Under the pieces are notes generated by a model. That model was not told where the DNA came from. It saw nothing but the letters and a program-made list of their open reading frames with translations, and did no database searches. The translations under genes and the position numbers were made by a program. From Garcia nutans (Eukaryota > Streptophyta > Magnoliopsida > Malpighiales > Euphorbiaceae), in assembly GCA_947685225.1 (NCBI GenBank), contig CANTUV010000014.1:6076001-6140000 (forward strand): a stretch of 64,000 bases of DNA, in the 5' to 3' direction. This document shows positions 1-8,400 of this stretch, piece by piece. How positions within the stretch are numbered: position 1 is the stretch's first letter; each line of letters begins with the position of its first letter.

Positions 1-2
1 TC

Positions 3-1073
3 AAAATAAAGAAAATTCTCCATCCTTCTGAATGGGGAAAACCTTTGCACATCCCTGTGCAATTTAAAAACCTTCCTTCCTTATCCTGTTGTTCTTCTTA
101 TAACTATTGGGATTATATTGAAGCCTGGACCAAAGCCTTGTTTTTTCAGAACCCTGGTAAAACACATTCCTGGCTTATTTATTGTGAGAACAACATAAAG
201 ACCAATAACCTTCCATCCTGGTTTGTTGATTGGTGGCATTATTGTGGAAATGATGAAAGAACTCTTCCACCAGATGTACTAATAGCATTCCAGTATTTTA
301 AAGCCAACTTAAACCCTTCAACTTTTGAGAGGAATTTTCCTCCTCTGCTTCTTTTTTGTCTAAAGTTCAATATACCTTGGGTATATCAGTGGTATTTTGA
401 CTATTCTTATCAGTCAGGTACCAGTATCCCTGTTATATTGAGGAAATCTAAAGTCAAGTGGTGGTCTGCCTTTCGCAACTCTACCACTATTGAAACAGTT
501 AAAGCATGGCTCCTTAAGAGAAACCATGATGGTCTTGACCCAAGACTACAGGTCTCCTTTGGTGCCCAAAGAGCCCAAAATATTGCCCTTCTTGCAACTG
601 CAAAGACTGCAGAAGAATATAAAGTCTTAATGGAACAGATGGTTGGGTCTCTTCCCTCAACATCTGAGCCCGTTAAGCCCAGTAGAACCTGCTCTGCTGG
701 ATCTTCAACTAAAGCCCATTCTAAAGTCTCTAAAGCTCAATCCAGAAAGAAGAAATCTCTTTCCTCTTCCTCGGATTCTTCTACATCATCCATGACGTCA
801 TCCTCCACCGAGACATCTGACTCGGATTACTGTCCCAGTAATGAAGATGATTGCTATGGTATATTGTCCCCTATCAGAGTGAAAAGTAAAGGTAAAAAAG
901 AAAAAGAAAAAGAGAAAAAGAATAAAGAAAAAGAAAAAGAGAAAAGAAAAGAAAAAGAAAAAAGAAAAGAAAAAGAAAAGAAAAATAAAGAAAAGAAAAG
1001 AGAAAAGAAAAATAAAAAGATAATTGAATCAGAAGTTGAATCTGATTCAAGTTCATCTGGTTCATCCGATTAA
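3..1073 (+). CDS. EPRV-1 ORF2 protein, C-terminal part (5' end outside window)
   Basis: The frame is open from position 3 to the stop at 1071-1073 and matches the C-terminal 60% of the ORF2 protein of EPRV-2. Visible parts are the aromatic-rich domain (HSWLIYCE, then SWFVDWW), a serine-rich stretch and a Lys/Glu repeat tail ending in an acidic, serine-rich C-terminus. The tail is 18 residues shorter than in EPRV-2, and only a few substitutions separate the two copies elsewhere (for example RKSKVKWW here, RNSKVKWW there). The function is unknown. The position after the polyprotein ORF is that of the second ORF in florendovirus-type genomes. No stop or frameshift is seen in this part. Confidence 0.75.
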   Translation, partial: KIKKILHPSEWGKPLHIPVQFKNLPSLSCCSSYNYWDYIEAWTKALFFQNPGKTHSWLIYCENNIKTNNLPSWFVDWWHYCGNDERTLPPDVLIAFQYFKANLNPSTFERNFPPLLLFCLKFNIPWVYQWYFDYSYQSGTSIPVILRKSKVKWWSAFRNSTTIETVKAWLLKRNHDGLDPRLQVSFGAQRAQNIALLATAKTAEEYKVLMEQMVGSLPSTSEPVKPSRTCSAGSSTKAHSKVSKAQSRKKKSLSSSSDSSTSSMTSSSTETSDSDYCPSNEDDCYGILSPIRVKSKGKKEKEKEKKNKEKEKEKRKEKEKRKEKEKKNKEKKREKKNKKIIESEVESDSSSSGSSD

Positions 1074-1143
1074 AGGCAGGAGAAACCTCATTTCTCCACT
1101 CAGGTTGTTTAAAGTCAATAAAGGCGGTGCCCACTGACAAGAT

Positions 1144-1323
1144 ACTGTTCATCCACAGTATTCACCAGAGGGAATCCAACAGTAAAGTCAGAAGAACTGT
1201 TCATCCACAGTTCCTCACAGTAAAGCCAACAGTACCAGACAGGGTACTATTCATCCACAGTTCCGGACGCGTGAAGGTACAGTAAAAGCAAATAGTAACG
1301 ACAGGTTACTATTCACCTACAGT
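1144..1323 (+). promoter_or_regulatory. Four repeated hairpin motifs in the viral intergenic region (EPRV-1)
   Basis: The 16-mer ACTGTTCATCCACAGT and variants occur at 1144-1159, 1196-1211, 1246-1261 and 1308-1323, at spacings of about 50-62 bp. Most copies are themselves short inverted repeats (ACTGT/ACAGT). An ACAGTAAA box lies between successive copies. The block starts just after ORF2 and sits 640-820 bp upstream of the TATA box. Repeated motifs here suggest an enhancer or an RNA structural element; function is inferred. The same block is present in EPRV-2, -3, -4 and -5. Confidence 0.55.
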
Positions 1324-1691
1324 GCCAAAGCATGTGACAAGAACAGTGAGATTTTAAAGTCTCTGTCTATTTATTGAAGCTGATTCTGAAGGTGAAAGGG
1401 ATCCGAAATACTTCTCTCTCAACTCAGAAGCCATTGAAGGACCTTAACCTTAGTCTTAAGCTTTCTTCTTCCTTTCCTCCTTCACCTATATTTCTACCAT
1501 CTCTGTATCCCATTCCTTATTGATCTCCTTATATTTAAGGTAGTTTATAATTTATATTTCATAACTTATATTTTATAATCTGTATTCTGTTTTAAAGTTT
1601 ATATTCTGTATTGTTTTCTGTTTTCACTTATTTAAATAAATTTAAGTTTTTTATATCTCTTCTGTCATTCATTTATAAGTATGCTCTGTTC

Positions 1692-1739
1692 TAGTTCTTG
1701 CAAGCAAAAAACGAGCAAGTTGAGCTTGATCTGGAACTA
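1692..1739 (+). promoter_or_regulatory. Conserved stem-loop-like element in the intergenic region (EPRV-1)
   Basis: TAGTTC (1692-1697) can pair with GAACTA (1734-1739), and CTTGC with GCAAG inside it. The roughly 55-bp block around it is almost unchanged in EPRV-2, -3, -4 and -5 although the DNA around it has drifted (EPRV-3 copy at 19610-19657). Conservation suggests a cis-acting role; the role itself is unknown. Confidence 0.4.
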
Positions 1740-1835
1740 AAACATCAGAAATATATTGCACTACTTACAGACTGAAAAGGACCTCTAATTCTATCCTTTT
1801 CTGTCTCTCTTCTCCCTCTATTCAGCGCTGTATAT

Positions 1836-1854
1836 TTATACGGGATCCGTATAT
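1836..1854 (+). promoter_or_regulatory. Palindromic box upstream of the viral TATA (EPRV-1)
   Basis: ATACGGGATCCGTAT is a near-perfect palindrome with a GGATCC core, about 120 bp upstream of the TATA box. It is kept in the intergenic regions of EPRV-1 to EPRV-5 (EPRV-3 copy near 19758). It could be a transcription-factor site; this is inference. Confidence 0.4.
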
Positions 1855-1965
1855 CTATACCAGACATAGTATAATTAGGAATACTAAAAGATATAGACAT
1901 AAGAGTGTGTATTGATTAAAATATTCTAGATCTAAGATACAAAATTAACTTAATCTTTAAAATGG

Positions 1966-1972
1966 TATATAA
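1966..1972 (+). promoter_or_regulatory. TATA box of the pregenomic RNA promoter (EPRV-1)
   Basis: TATATAA lies in the context GGTATATAAGG in the intergenic region, about 420 bp before the primer-binding site, as expected for the pregenomic promoter of Caulimoviridae. A short hairpin (TCAGAC / GTCTGA) follows in the predicted 5' leader at about 2007-2026. No AATAAA occurs between the TATA box and the primer-binding site, so the poly(A) signal is not obvious. Confidence 0.65.
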
Positions 1973-2182
1973 GGCTGGAAACCCAAATATAAATTGGAGC
2001 AACGTCAGACTTGCACTTGTCTGAAGTCCTCCTCTGTACCGGGTATGAAACAACGCCGCCGTACCTTTTAAAAGATTATATTTTATTTATATGTTGTTTA
2101 TATTCTGTTTATATATTTTATTATTATTATTTATGTTTTTAATATATTCTTTTATATTCTGCTTAATATTGTCATATTGCAT

Positions 2183-2253
2183 AATTAAGGAGTCTTTAAC
2201 ACTTGAGGCCGGAAACGGTTCTGTGATACTGAATGTAATCGATATCCTTAATT
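2183..2253 (+). promoter_or_regulatory. Leader inverted repeat AATTAAGGA/TCCTTAATT (EPRV-1)
   Basis: A perfect 9-bp inverted repeat encloses about 53 nt containing the GC-richer core GAGGCCGGAAACGG. It lies between the predicted transcription start and the primer-binding site, so it would be in the RNA leader and, through terminal redundancy, at the RNA 3' end. It is conserved in EPRV-2 (2511-2581), EPRV-4 (28533-28603), EPRV-5 (37443-37513) and both EPRV-6 copies, but is missing from EPRV-3. Confidence 0.5.
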
Positions 2254-2791
2254 CATCATACTTATTGCTTATCATCATGTTTGTTTATATCTTTGTTATT
2301 TATGCTTAATTATTTTATTGTTTTTATTAATTCTTTTAAAGTTATTTTATCCCCTGTAAACGGTCCCTAAGTTATTAATTGTATTGTTGGTATCAGGGGA
2401 CCGTTTACAGGGGATAAAATAACTTTAAAAGAATTAATAAAAACAATAAAATAATTAAGCATAAATAACAAAGATATAAACAAACATGATGATAAGCAAT
2501 AAGTATGATGAATTAAGGATATCGATTACATTCAGTATCACAGAACCGTTTCCGGCCTCAAGTGTTAAAGACTCCTTAATTATGCAATATGACAATATTA
2601 AGCAGAATATAAAAGAATATATTAAAAACATAAATAATAATAATAAAATATATAAACAGAATATAAACAACATATAAATAAAATATAATCTTTTAAAAGG
2701 TACGGCGGCGTTGTTTCATACCCGGTACAGAGGAGGACTTCAGACAAGTGCAAGTCTGACGTTGCTCCAATTTATATTTGGGTTTCCAGCC

Positions 2792-2798
2792 TTATATA
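2792..2798 (-). promoter_or_regulatory. TATA box of the pregenomic RNA promoter (EPRV-2)
   Basis: TATATAA on the minus strand is the mirror of the EPRV-1 box and lies at the same distance from ORF2. The leader inverted repeat follows at 2511-2581 and the repeated hairpin motifs lie upstream at about 3440-3620. Confidence 0.65.
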
Positions 2799-3690
2799 CC
2801 ATTTTAAAGATTAAGTTAATTTTGTATCTTAGATCTAGAATATTTTAATCAATACACACTCTTATGTCTATATCTTTTAGTATTCCTAATTATACTATGT
2901 CTGGTATAGATATACGGATCCCGTATAAATATACAGCGCTGAATAGAGGGAGAAGAGAGACAGAAAAGGATAGAATTAGAGGTCCTTTTCAGTCTGTAAG
3001 TAGTGCAATATATTTCTGATGTTTTAGTTCCAGATCAAGCTCAACTTGCTCGTTTTTTGCTTGCAAGAACTAGAACAGAGCATACTTATAAATGAATGAC
3101 AGAAGAGATATAAAAAACTTAAATTTATTTAAATAAGTGAAAACAGAAAACAATACAGAATATAAACTTTAAAACAGAATACAGATTATAAAATATAAGT
3201 TATGAAATATAAATTATAAACTACCTTAAATATAAGGAGATCAATAAGGAATGGGATACAGAGATGGTAGAAATATAGGTGAAGGAGGAAAGGAAGAAGA
3301 AAGCTTAAGACTAAGGTTAAGGTCCTTCAATGGCTTCTGAGTTGAGAGAGAAGTATTTCGGATCCCTTTCACCTTCAGAATCAGCTTCAATAAATAGACA
3401 GAGACTTTAAAATCTCACTGTTCTTGTCACATGCTTTGGCACTGTAGGTGAATAGTAACCTGTCGTTACTATTTGCTTTTACTGTACCTTCACGCGTCCG
3501 GAACTGTGGATGAATAGTACCCTGTCTGGTACTGTTGGCTTTACTGTGAGGAACTGTGGATGAACAGTTCTTCTGACTTTACTGTTGGATTCCCTCTGGT
3601 GAATACTGTGGATGAACAGTATCTTGTCAGTGGGCACCGCCTTTATTGACTTTAAACAACCTGAGTGGAGAAATGAGGTTTCTCCTGCCT

Positions 3691-5442
3691 TTAATCGGAT
3701 GAACCAGATGAACTTGAATCAGATTCAACTTCTGATTCAATTATCTTTTTATTTTTCTTTTCTCTTTTCTTTTCTTTATTTTTCTTTTCTTTTTCTTTTC
3801 TTTTTTCTTTTTCTTTTCTTTTTTCTTTATCTTTTTTCTTTTCTTTCTTTTCTTTTTTCTCTTTTTCTTTACTTTTCTCTTTTTCTTTTTCTTTATTCTT
3901 TTTCTCTTTTTCTTTTTCTTTTTTACCTTTACTTTTCACTCTGATAGGGGACAATATACCATAGCAATCATCTTCATTACTGGGACAGTAATCCGAGTCA
4001 GATGTCTCGGTGGAGGATGACGTCATGGATGATGTAGAAGAATCCGAGGAAGAGGAAAGAGATTTCTTCTTTCTGGATTGAGCTTTAGAGACTTTAGAAT
4101 GGGCTTTAGTTGAAGATCCAGCAGAGCAGGTTCTACTGGGCTTAACGGGCTCAGATGTTGAGGGAAGAGACCCAACCATCTGTTCCATTAAGACTTTATA
4201 TTCTTCTGCAGTCTTTGCAGCTGCAAGAAGGGCAATATTTTGGGCTCTTTGGGCACCAAAGGAGACCTGTAGTCTTGGGTCAAGACCATCATGGTTTCTC
4301 TTAAGGAGCCATGCTTTAACTGTTTCAATAGTGGTAGAGTTGCGAAAGGCAGACCACCACTTGACTTTAGAATTCCTCAATATAACAGGGATACTGGTAC
4401 CTGACTGATAAGAATAGTCAAAATACCACTGATATACCCAAGGTATATTGAACTTTAGACAAAAAAGAAGCAGAGGAGGAAAATTCCTCTCAAAAGTTGA
4501 AGGGTTTAAGTTGGCTTTAAAATACTGGAATGCTATTAGTACATCTGGTGGAAGAGTTCTTTCATCATTTCCACAATAATGCCACCAATCAACAAACCAG
4601 GATGGAAGGTTATTGGTCTTTATGTTGTTCTCACAATAAATAAGCCAGGAATGTGTTTTACCAGGGTTCTGAAAAAACAAGGCTTTGGTCCAGGCTTCAA
4701 TATAATCCCAATAGTTATAAGAAGAACAACAGGATAAGGAAGGAAGGTTTTTAAATTGCACAGGGATGTGCAAAGGTTTTCCCCATTCAGAAGGATGGAG
4801 AATTTTCTTTATTTTGAAGGAAGAATAGGCAATGACTGCCTTATCTTGCTGGTTATAGTTGTGCTTTAAGAACAAAGATCCTGAATCCACCAGAATATGA
4901 AGATAATATTCTTGGGGTTTTGAGGATTCTTTAGGTTTAAAAAACCATCCTTTAGGGTAAACAGATTCAATAATAGACCATGGGTTCTGCTGAGCAGTCC
5001 CAAAATCAGGAATCAATTCTGTAAACCAAAAATTTTTATTAAACCAAAACGATTTATATTTTAATGGAAAATTTGCAGAAATAATTTGAGTTGAAGGTTT
5101 TGAAATATCCAACTCAGTTTTAGAAACATTCTGAGATAGGGTTTTTGGAGAAGAAGATTCTCCTATCTCAATTTTATTTTTTAAATAAGGGATCAAGGAA
5201 TCACTACCTGGAACCCCTGGAGGAGGTTCGTGTCCCATCTTTAATAGTGCTTTAATTACCTCAGGAGATTGGGCCAGCTGGGAGACCCATTTCTCAATAT
5301 TGGCTTTATCTTCCTCTTGGACAGCATCAGCCCAAGACTTAATAGGTTTAGGGTTTAGGATACTATCTGAATGATCAGATAGAGCTTTAGGAGAGTCATC
5401 TTTAAGGGTTTCTTTACTGGCATTTTTCTTCTTTCTCCCCAT
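3691..5442 (-). CDS. EPRV-2 ORF2 protein, intact, function unknown
   Basis: The frame has about 583 codons. I chose the ATG at 5442 (MGRKKK) because all copies share it in a favourable context (ATCATGG or similar); the frame is open a further 81 nt upstream inside ORF1. The N-terminus is basic, followed by a SWADAVQ motif and a linker. An aromatic-rich domain follows at about residues 140-400, with HSWLIYCE near 264 and SWFVDWW near 280. Then come a Ser-rich stretch, a Lys/Glu repeat at about 506-567 and an acidic Ser-rich end. It overlaps ORF1 by 29 nt in the +1 frame. No known enzyme motif is visible. Its place matches the second ORF of florendovirus-type genomes. It is clearly more diverged from the other copies' ORF2 than its ORF1 is. 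Confidence 0.75.
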   Translation of the reverse strand: MGRKKKNASKETLKDDSPKALSDHSDSILNPKPIKSWADAVQEEDKANIEKWVSQLAQSPEVIKALLKMGHEPPPGVPGSDSLIPYLKNKIEIGESSSPKTLSQNVSKTELDISKPSTQIISANFPLKYKSFWFNKNFWFTELIPDFGTAQQNPWSIIESVYPKGWFFKPKESSKPQEYYLHILVDSGSLFLKHNYNQQDKAVIAYSSFKIKKILHPSEWGKPLHIPVQFKNLPSLSCCSSYNYWDYIEAWTKALFFQNPGKTHSWLIYCENNIKTNNLPSWFVDWWHYCGNDERTLPPDVLIAFQYFKANLNPSTFERNFPPLLLFCLKFNIPWVYQWYFDYSYQSGTSIPVILRNSKVKWWSAFRNSTTIETVKAWLLKRNHDGLDPRLQVSFGAQRAQNIALLAAAKTAEEYKVLMEQMVGSLPSTSEPVKPSRTCSAGSSTKAHSKVSKAQSRKKKSLSSSSDSSTSSMTSSSTETSDSDYCPSNEDDCYGILSPIRVKSKGKKEKEKEKKNKEKEKEKSKEKEKKEKKEKKKDKEKRKEKEKRKEKEKKNKEKKREKKNKKIIESEVESDSSSSGSSD

Positions 5443-8400
5443 GATTCCTGAGAAGGAATTCACGAGTAAGGAAATCAGGTAAACTGTTATTTTCTCCTTT
5501 AATAAACTCAATATCAAAATCAAAAATACTCAAAATAGCTTGCCATCTAGCAAAAATTTGTTTTGAGGCAAGGTTTTTAACATCTTTTTGTAAAACATCT
5601 TTAGCACTTTTACAATCAATTCTTAATAAAAACTTTTGATTCAATAAATCAGATTGAAATTTCGAAATGCATAAAACAATGCTCAAAATCTCTTTTTTTA
5701 TAGTTGAATAATTTAATTGGGTTGGACTCCAATGTCCTGAATAGAATTGGACTATAGCTTCTCTACCCTCTTTAACCTGTTTTAAAATCCCACCAAAACC
5801 TATATCTGATGCATCAGTCTCAACTATTTTGGAGGCTAAGGGATCAGCTATATGCAGGCAAGGAATAGTTTTAACTAGGGTTTTAACCTGTCTAACTATG
5901 CCAGAGTGGATCTCAGTCCATGGGCCTGGGTTTTTCTTTAACCTATCATGCAAAGGTTTAATAGTCCTATTTAGGTTGGGAAAGAATTCTATGACGTAAT
6001 TCAAACAACCTAAAAATCTTTGTAACTGGGCTTTATTAACTATTTGGTCAGGAAATTTATCTCCAAAAGCTAAGTTCCTTTCTATAGGTTCTATAATTCC
6101 CTGTTCTATATAATGTCCTAAGAACCTAATCTTAGTCTGAAACAGAGACATCTTCGTTTTACTTAATACTAAACCATTATGTTTTATTACCATAAAAAAT
6201 GTTTTTAAATGTTTAAAATGTTCTTCTATAGTTGTTGAATATATTAAAACATCATCAATATAAACAATACAAAATTTAGTGTAAGGGTTAAAAATATCAT
6301 TCATCACTCTCTGAAACTCAGAGGGTGCATTCTTTAAACCAAAAGGCATAACATTCCATTCATACTGTCCAAATGGAACAGTGAATGCAGTCTTATACCT
6401 ATCTTTAGGGTTAATCTGAATTTGCCAAAAACCAGATTTCATATCAAATTTACTAAAAACATTTGCTTTATATAATCTTCCTAATAAATCTTTTTTATTT
6501 GGAATAGGATACCTAATCCATTTTAAAGCTTTATTCAAAGGTTTATAATTTATTACTAATCTAGGTGCACCTCTTTCTATTTCAGAGGCCTTGTTTACAT
6601 AGAATGCAGCACAAGACCAAGGGCTTCTAGATTTGGTTATTAATCCTTTATTTTCTAAATCATTTATTTCCTTTTTACAAAATTCAATTAAATCAGGCGC
6701 CATCTGAATGGGCCTAGCTTTAGTTGTAATAGACTTTTCATCAAAGCCTATTTCATAAGGTAAATCAACCATGTGTTGCTTTCTGTTCCAAAATGCATTT
6801 GGAATATCAGCACACAAATCTTTTTCTATTTGAGATTTTAATTTATTAATTTTATCTTGTGTAAATTTATTGTTTAACTGTTCATTTATTTTTTGTAAAT
6901 GATAGTTATTCTTTAAATTACAAAGTTGTTCAGACTTTGCTTTTATAAGTGCATTTATTTGTAACTCATTTATTGAATGTGCCTTTAAAAGATTTAAATT
7001 CCTCTTTTTAGGTTTTTCTAAAAATGGGAAAATTATCTTTTGTTTTCTTACTTTGAAACTTATACTATCATCATTTACTGAATAAGGTGTTATCAGATTC
7101 ATAAATGGCGTTCCTAAGATTACCATATGATGAATGTTAGTTAAAATGAATATATTCTTTATTTCTAAATTATTATCTATAATTGATGCTTCTGCTTTAC
7201 CAAGTATATTTAATTTAGATTTATTTGCTGCAGATAAACTTTCATTAGTTTGTTGCCAAAATCTTTTTGGTACTAAACTAGGTTTTATGCAATTTAAATC
7301 AGCTCCTGTATCAAACAATGCTATAGTTTCTATATTATAATTATCTGAGAATTTTAATTTTATTTTTATTAAATATTTTCTAGATGTTATTTCATGCAAC
7401 ATAAAAATTAAGTTATCTGGAATTTTATCTTTATTGATTAAACTAATTTCATTATCAGTTTCTTTATCATTTATTTGTTCAATATCTTGTTCAGCTTCTT
7501 CATCAGAAGAAGAAGTTGAATTCATTAAGGATTTTATTATTTGTGAATCATGTTCTTGTTTGTTTTTTAATTCTTTTAATTCTAGTTTAATTTCTTTAAT
7601 TTCTTTTTGTAAATCATTTATAGTTGGTTTATTTTTTATTGTTTTATTTTTATTTAATATTGTAGTTAAATCATATGTTTGTTTACTAGTACTAGGTAAC
7701 ATAGAATGTTTAGGTTTATCATCTTCTAAAATTTTATTTAACATTTTTTCTTGAATTCTAGGATCACTTATATATTTTATTGCTTCTAAAATAGATTCTT
7801 GTTCTTTAGTTAAAACATTTAATGATTTACTGCTATATTCAGAACTTGATTCTGATCCTATATCATCTATTTGATTTAGTTCTTCAGAATCTGAATAATC
7901 TTCAGAATCTGAATAATCTAAATATAATTCGTGAATTTTATTTATTATAGATTCTTCTAAATTTAATTCTTGTAATTTTTTATCAAATTTACAAAATCTT
8001 GATGTGTGTCCTTTTCTTCCACATTTATAACATGTTAAGTCTTTATATGATGTGAATTTTTTATCCTTTTGTTTATAAGGCTTTCTACTAGGTTTTCTAT
8101 ATTTATATGGTTTATAAGGTTTTTGTTTTTTATAATAATCATCTTTATCTAATTTTTTCTTATAACTCTTTTTATGATATTTCTTATAAGGTTTTTTATA
8201 TTTTCTTGTAGTAGAACACTGTCCATTACAATCTTTATGTTTCTGTGTTATACTATAATCAAACTGTTTACAGAAAGAACCTAATTCTTGTTTAGTTTTT
8301 CTCATTTCATATTTTAATGATTTTTGAAGCTTTATGTCTTGACAAAGTTTTAATCCTTCTTTTTGAACTATACTAAACAGTTGTCCATAGGTCAATAGGT

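Larger units (their letters stand above)
1..2396 (+). mobile_element. EPRV-1: right part of an endogenous pararetrovirus (ORF2 3' part and intergenic region)
   Basis: The segment enters the window inside viral ORF2, runs through the ORF2 stop at 1073, the intergenic region and the TATA box, and stops 9 nt into the tRNA-Met primer-binding site (TGGTATCAG at 2388-2396). From there the sequence turns back as the reverse complement, which is EPRV-2. Outside the lysine-rich tract the copy is almost identical to EPRV-2. It is therefore either a very recent inverted duplication or an assembly artefact. The rest of the copy lies left of the window. Confidence 0.85.
1..4817. repeat. Giant inverted repeat joining EPRV-1 and EPRV-2
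   Basis: The left arm (1-2367) is the reverse complement of the right arm (2397-4817), with a 29-bp spacer at 2368-2396. Between the ORF2 stops (1073 and 3691) and the spacer, positions pair exactly as x and 4764 minus x, so 1295 bp contain no indel. The only length difference I find is 54 bp in the Lys/Glu-coding tract. The left arm continues out of the window. The spacer carries the viral sequence just before the primer-binding site plus its first 9 nt. Confidence 0.9.

Noticed and set aside
793..801. TGACGTCA palindrome as a promoter element
   Set aside because: It lies inside ORF2 coding sequence (Ser-Met-Thr-Ser codons) and is lost in EPRV-3 and -4; probably chance.
874..1152. Minus-strand open frame rich in Phe and Leu
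   Set aside because: It is the antisense of the Lys/Glu repeat of ORF2; low-complexity shadow.
1629..1645. AATAAA as the viral poly(A) signal
   Set aside because: It lies upstream of the TATA box, so using it would give an RNA without the terminal redundancy needed for reverse transcription.
2087..2677. Small open frames on both strands of the viral leader
   Set aside because: They overlap the leader inverted repeat, are mirror images in the two palindrome arms and have no domain; conserved nucleotide structure explains them better.
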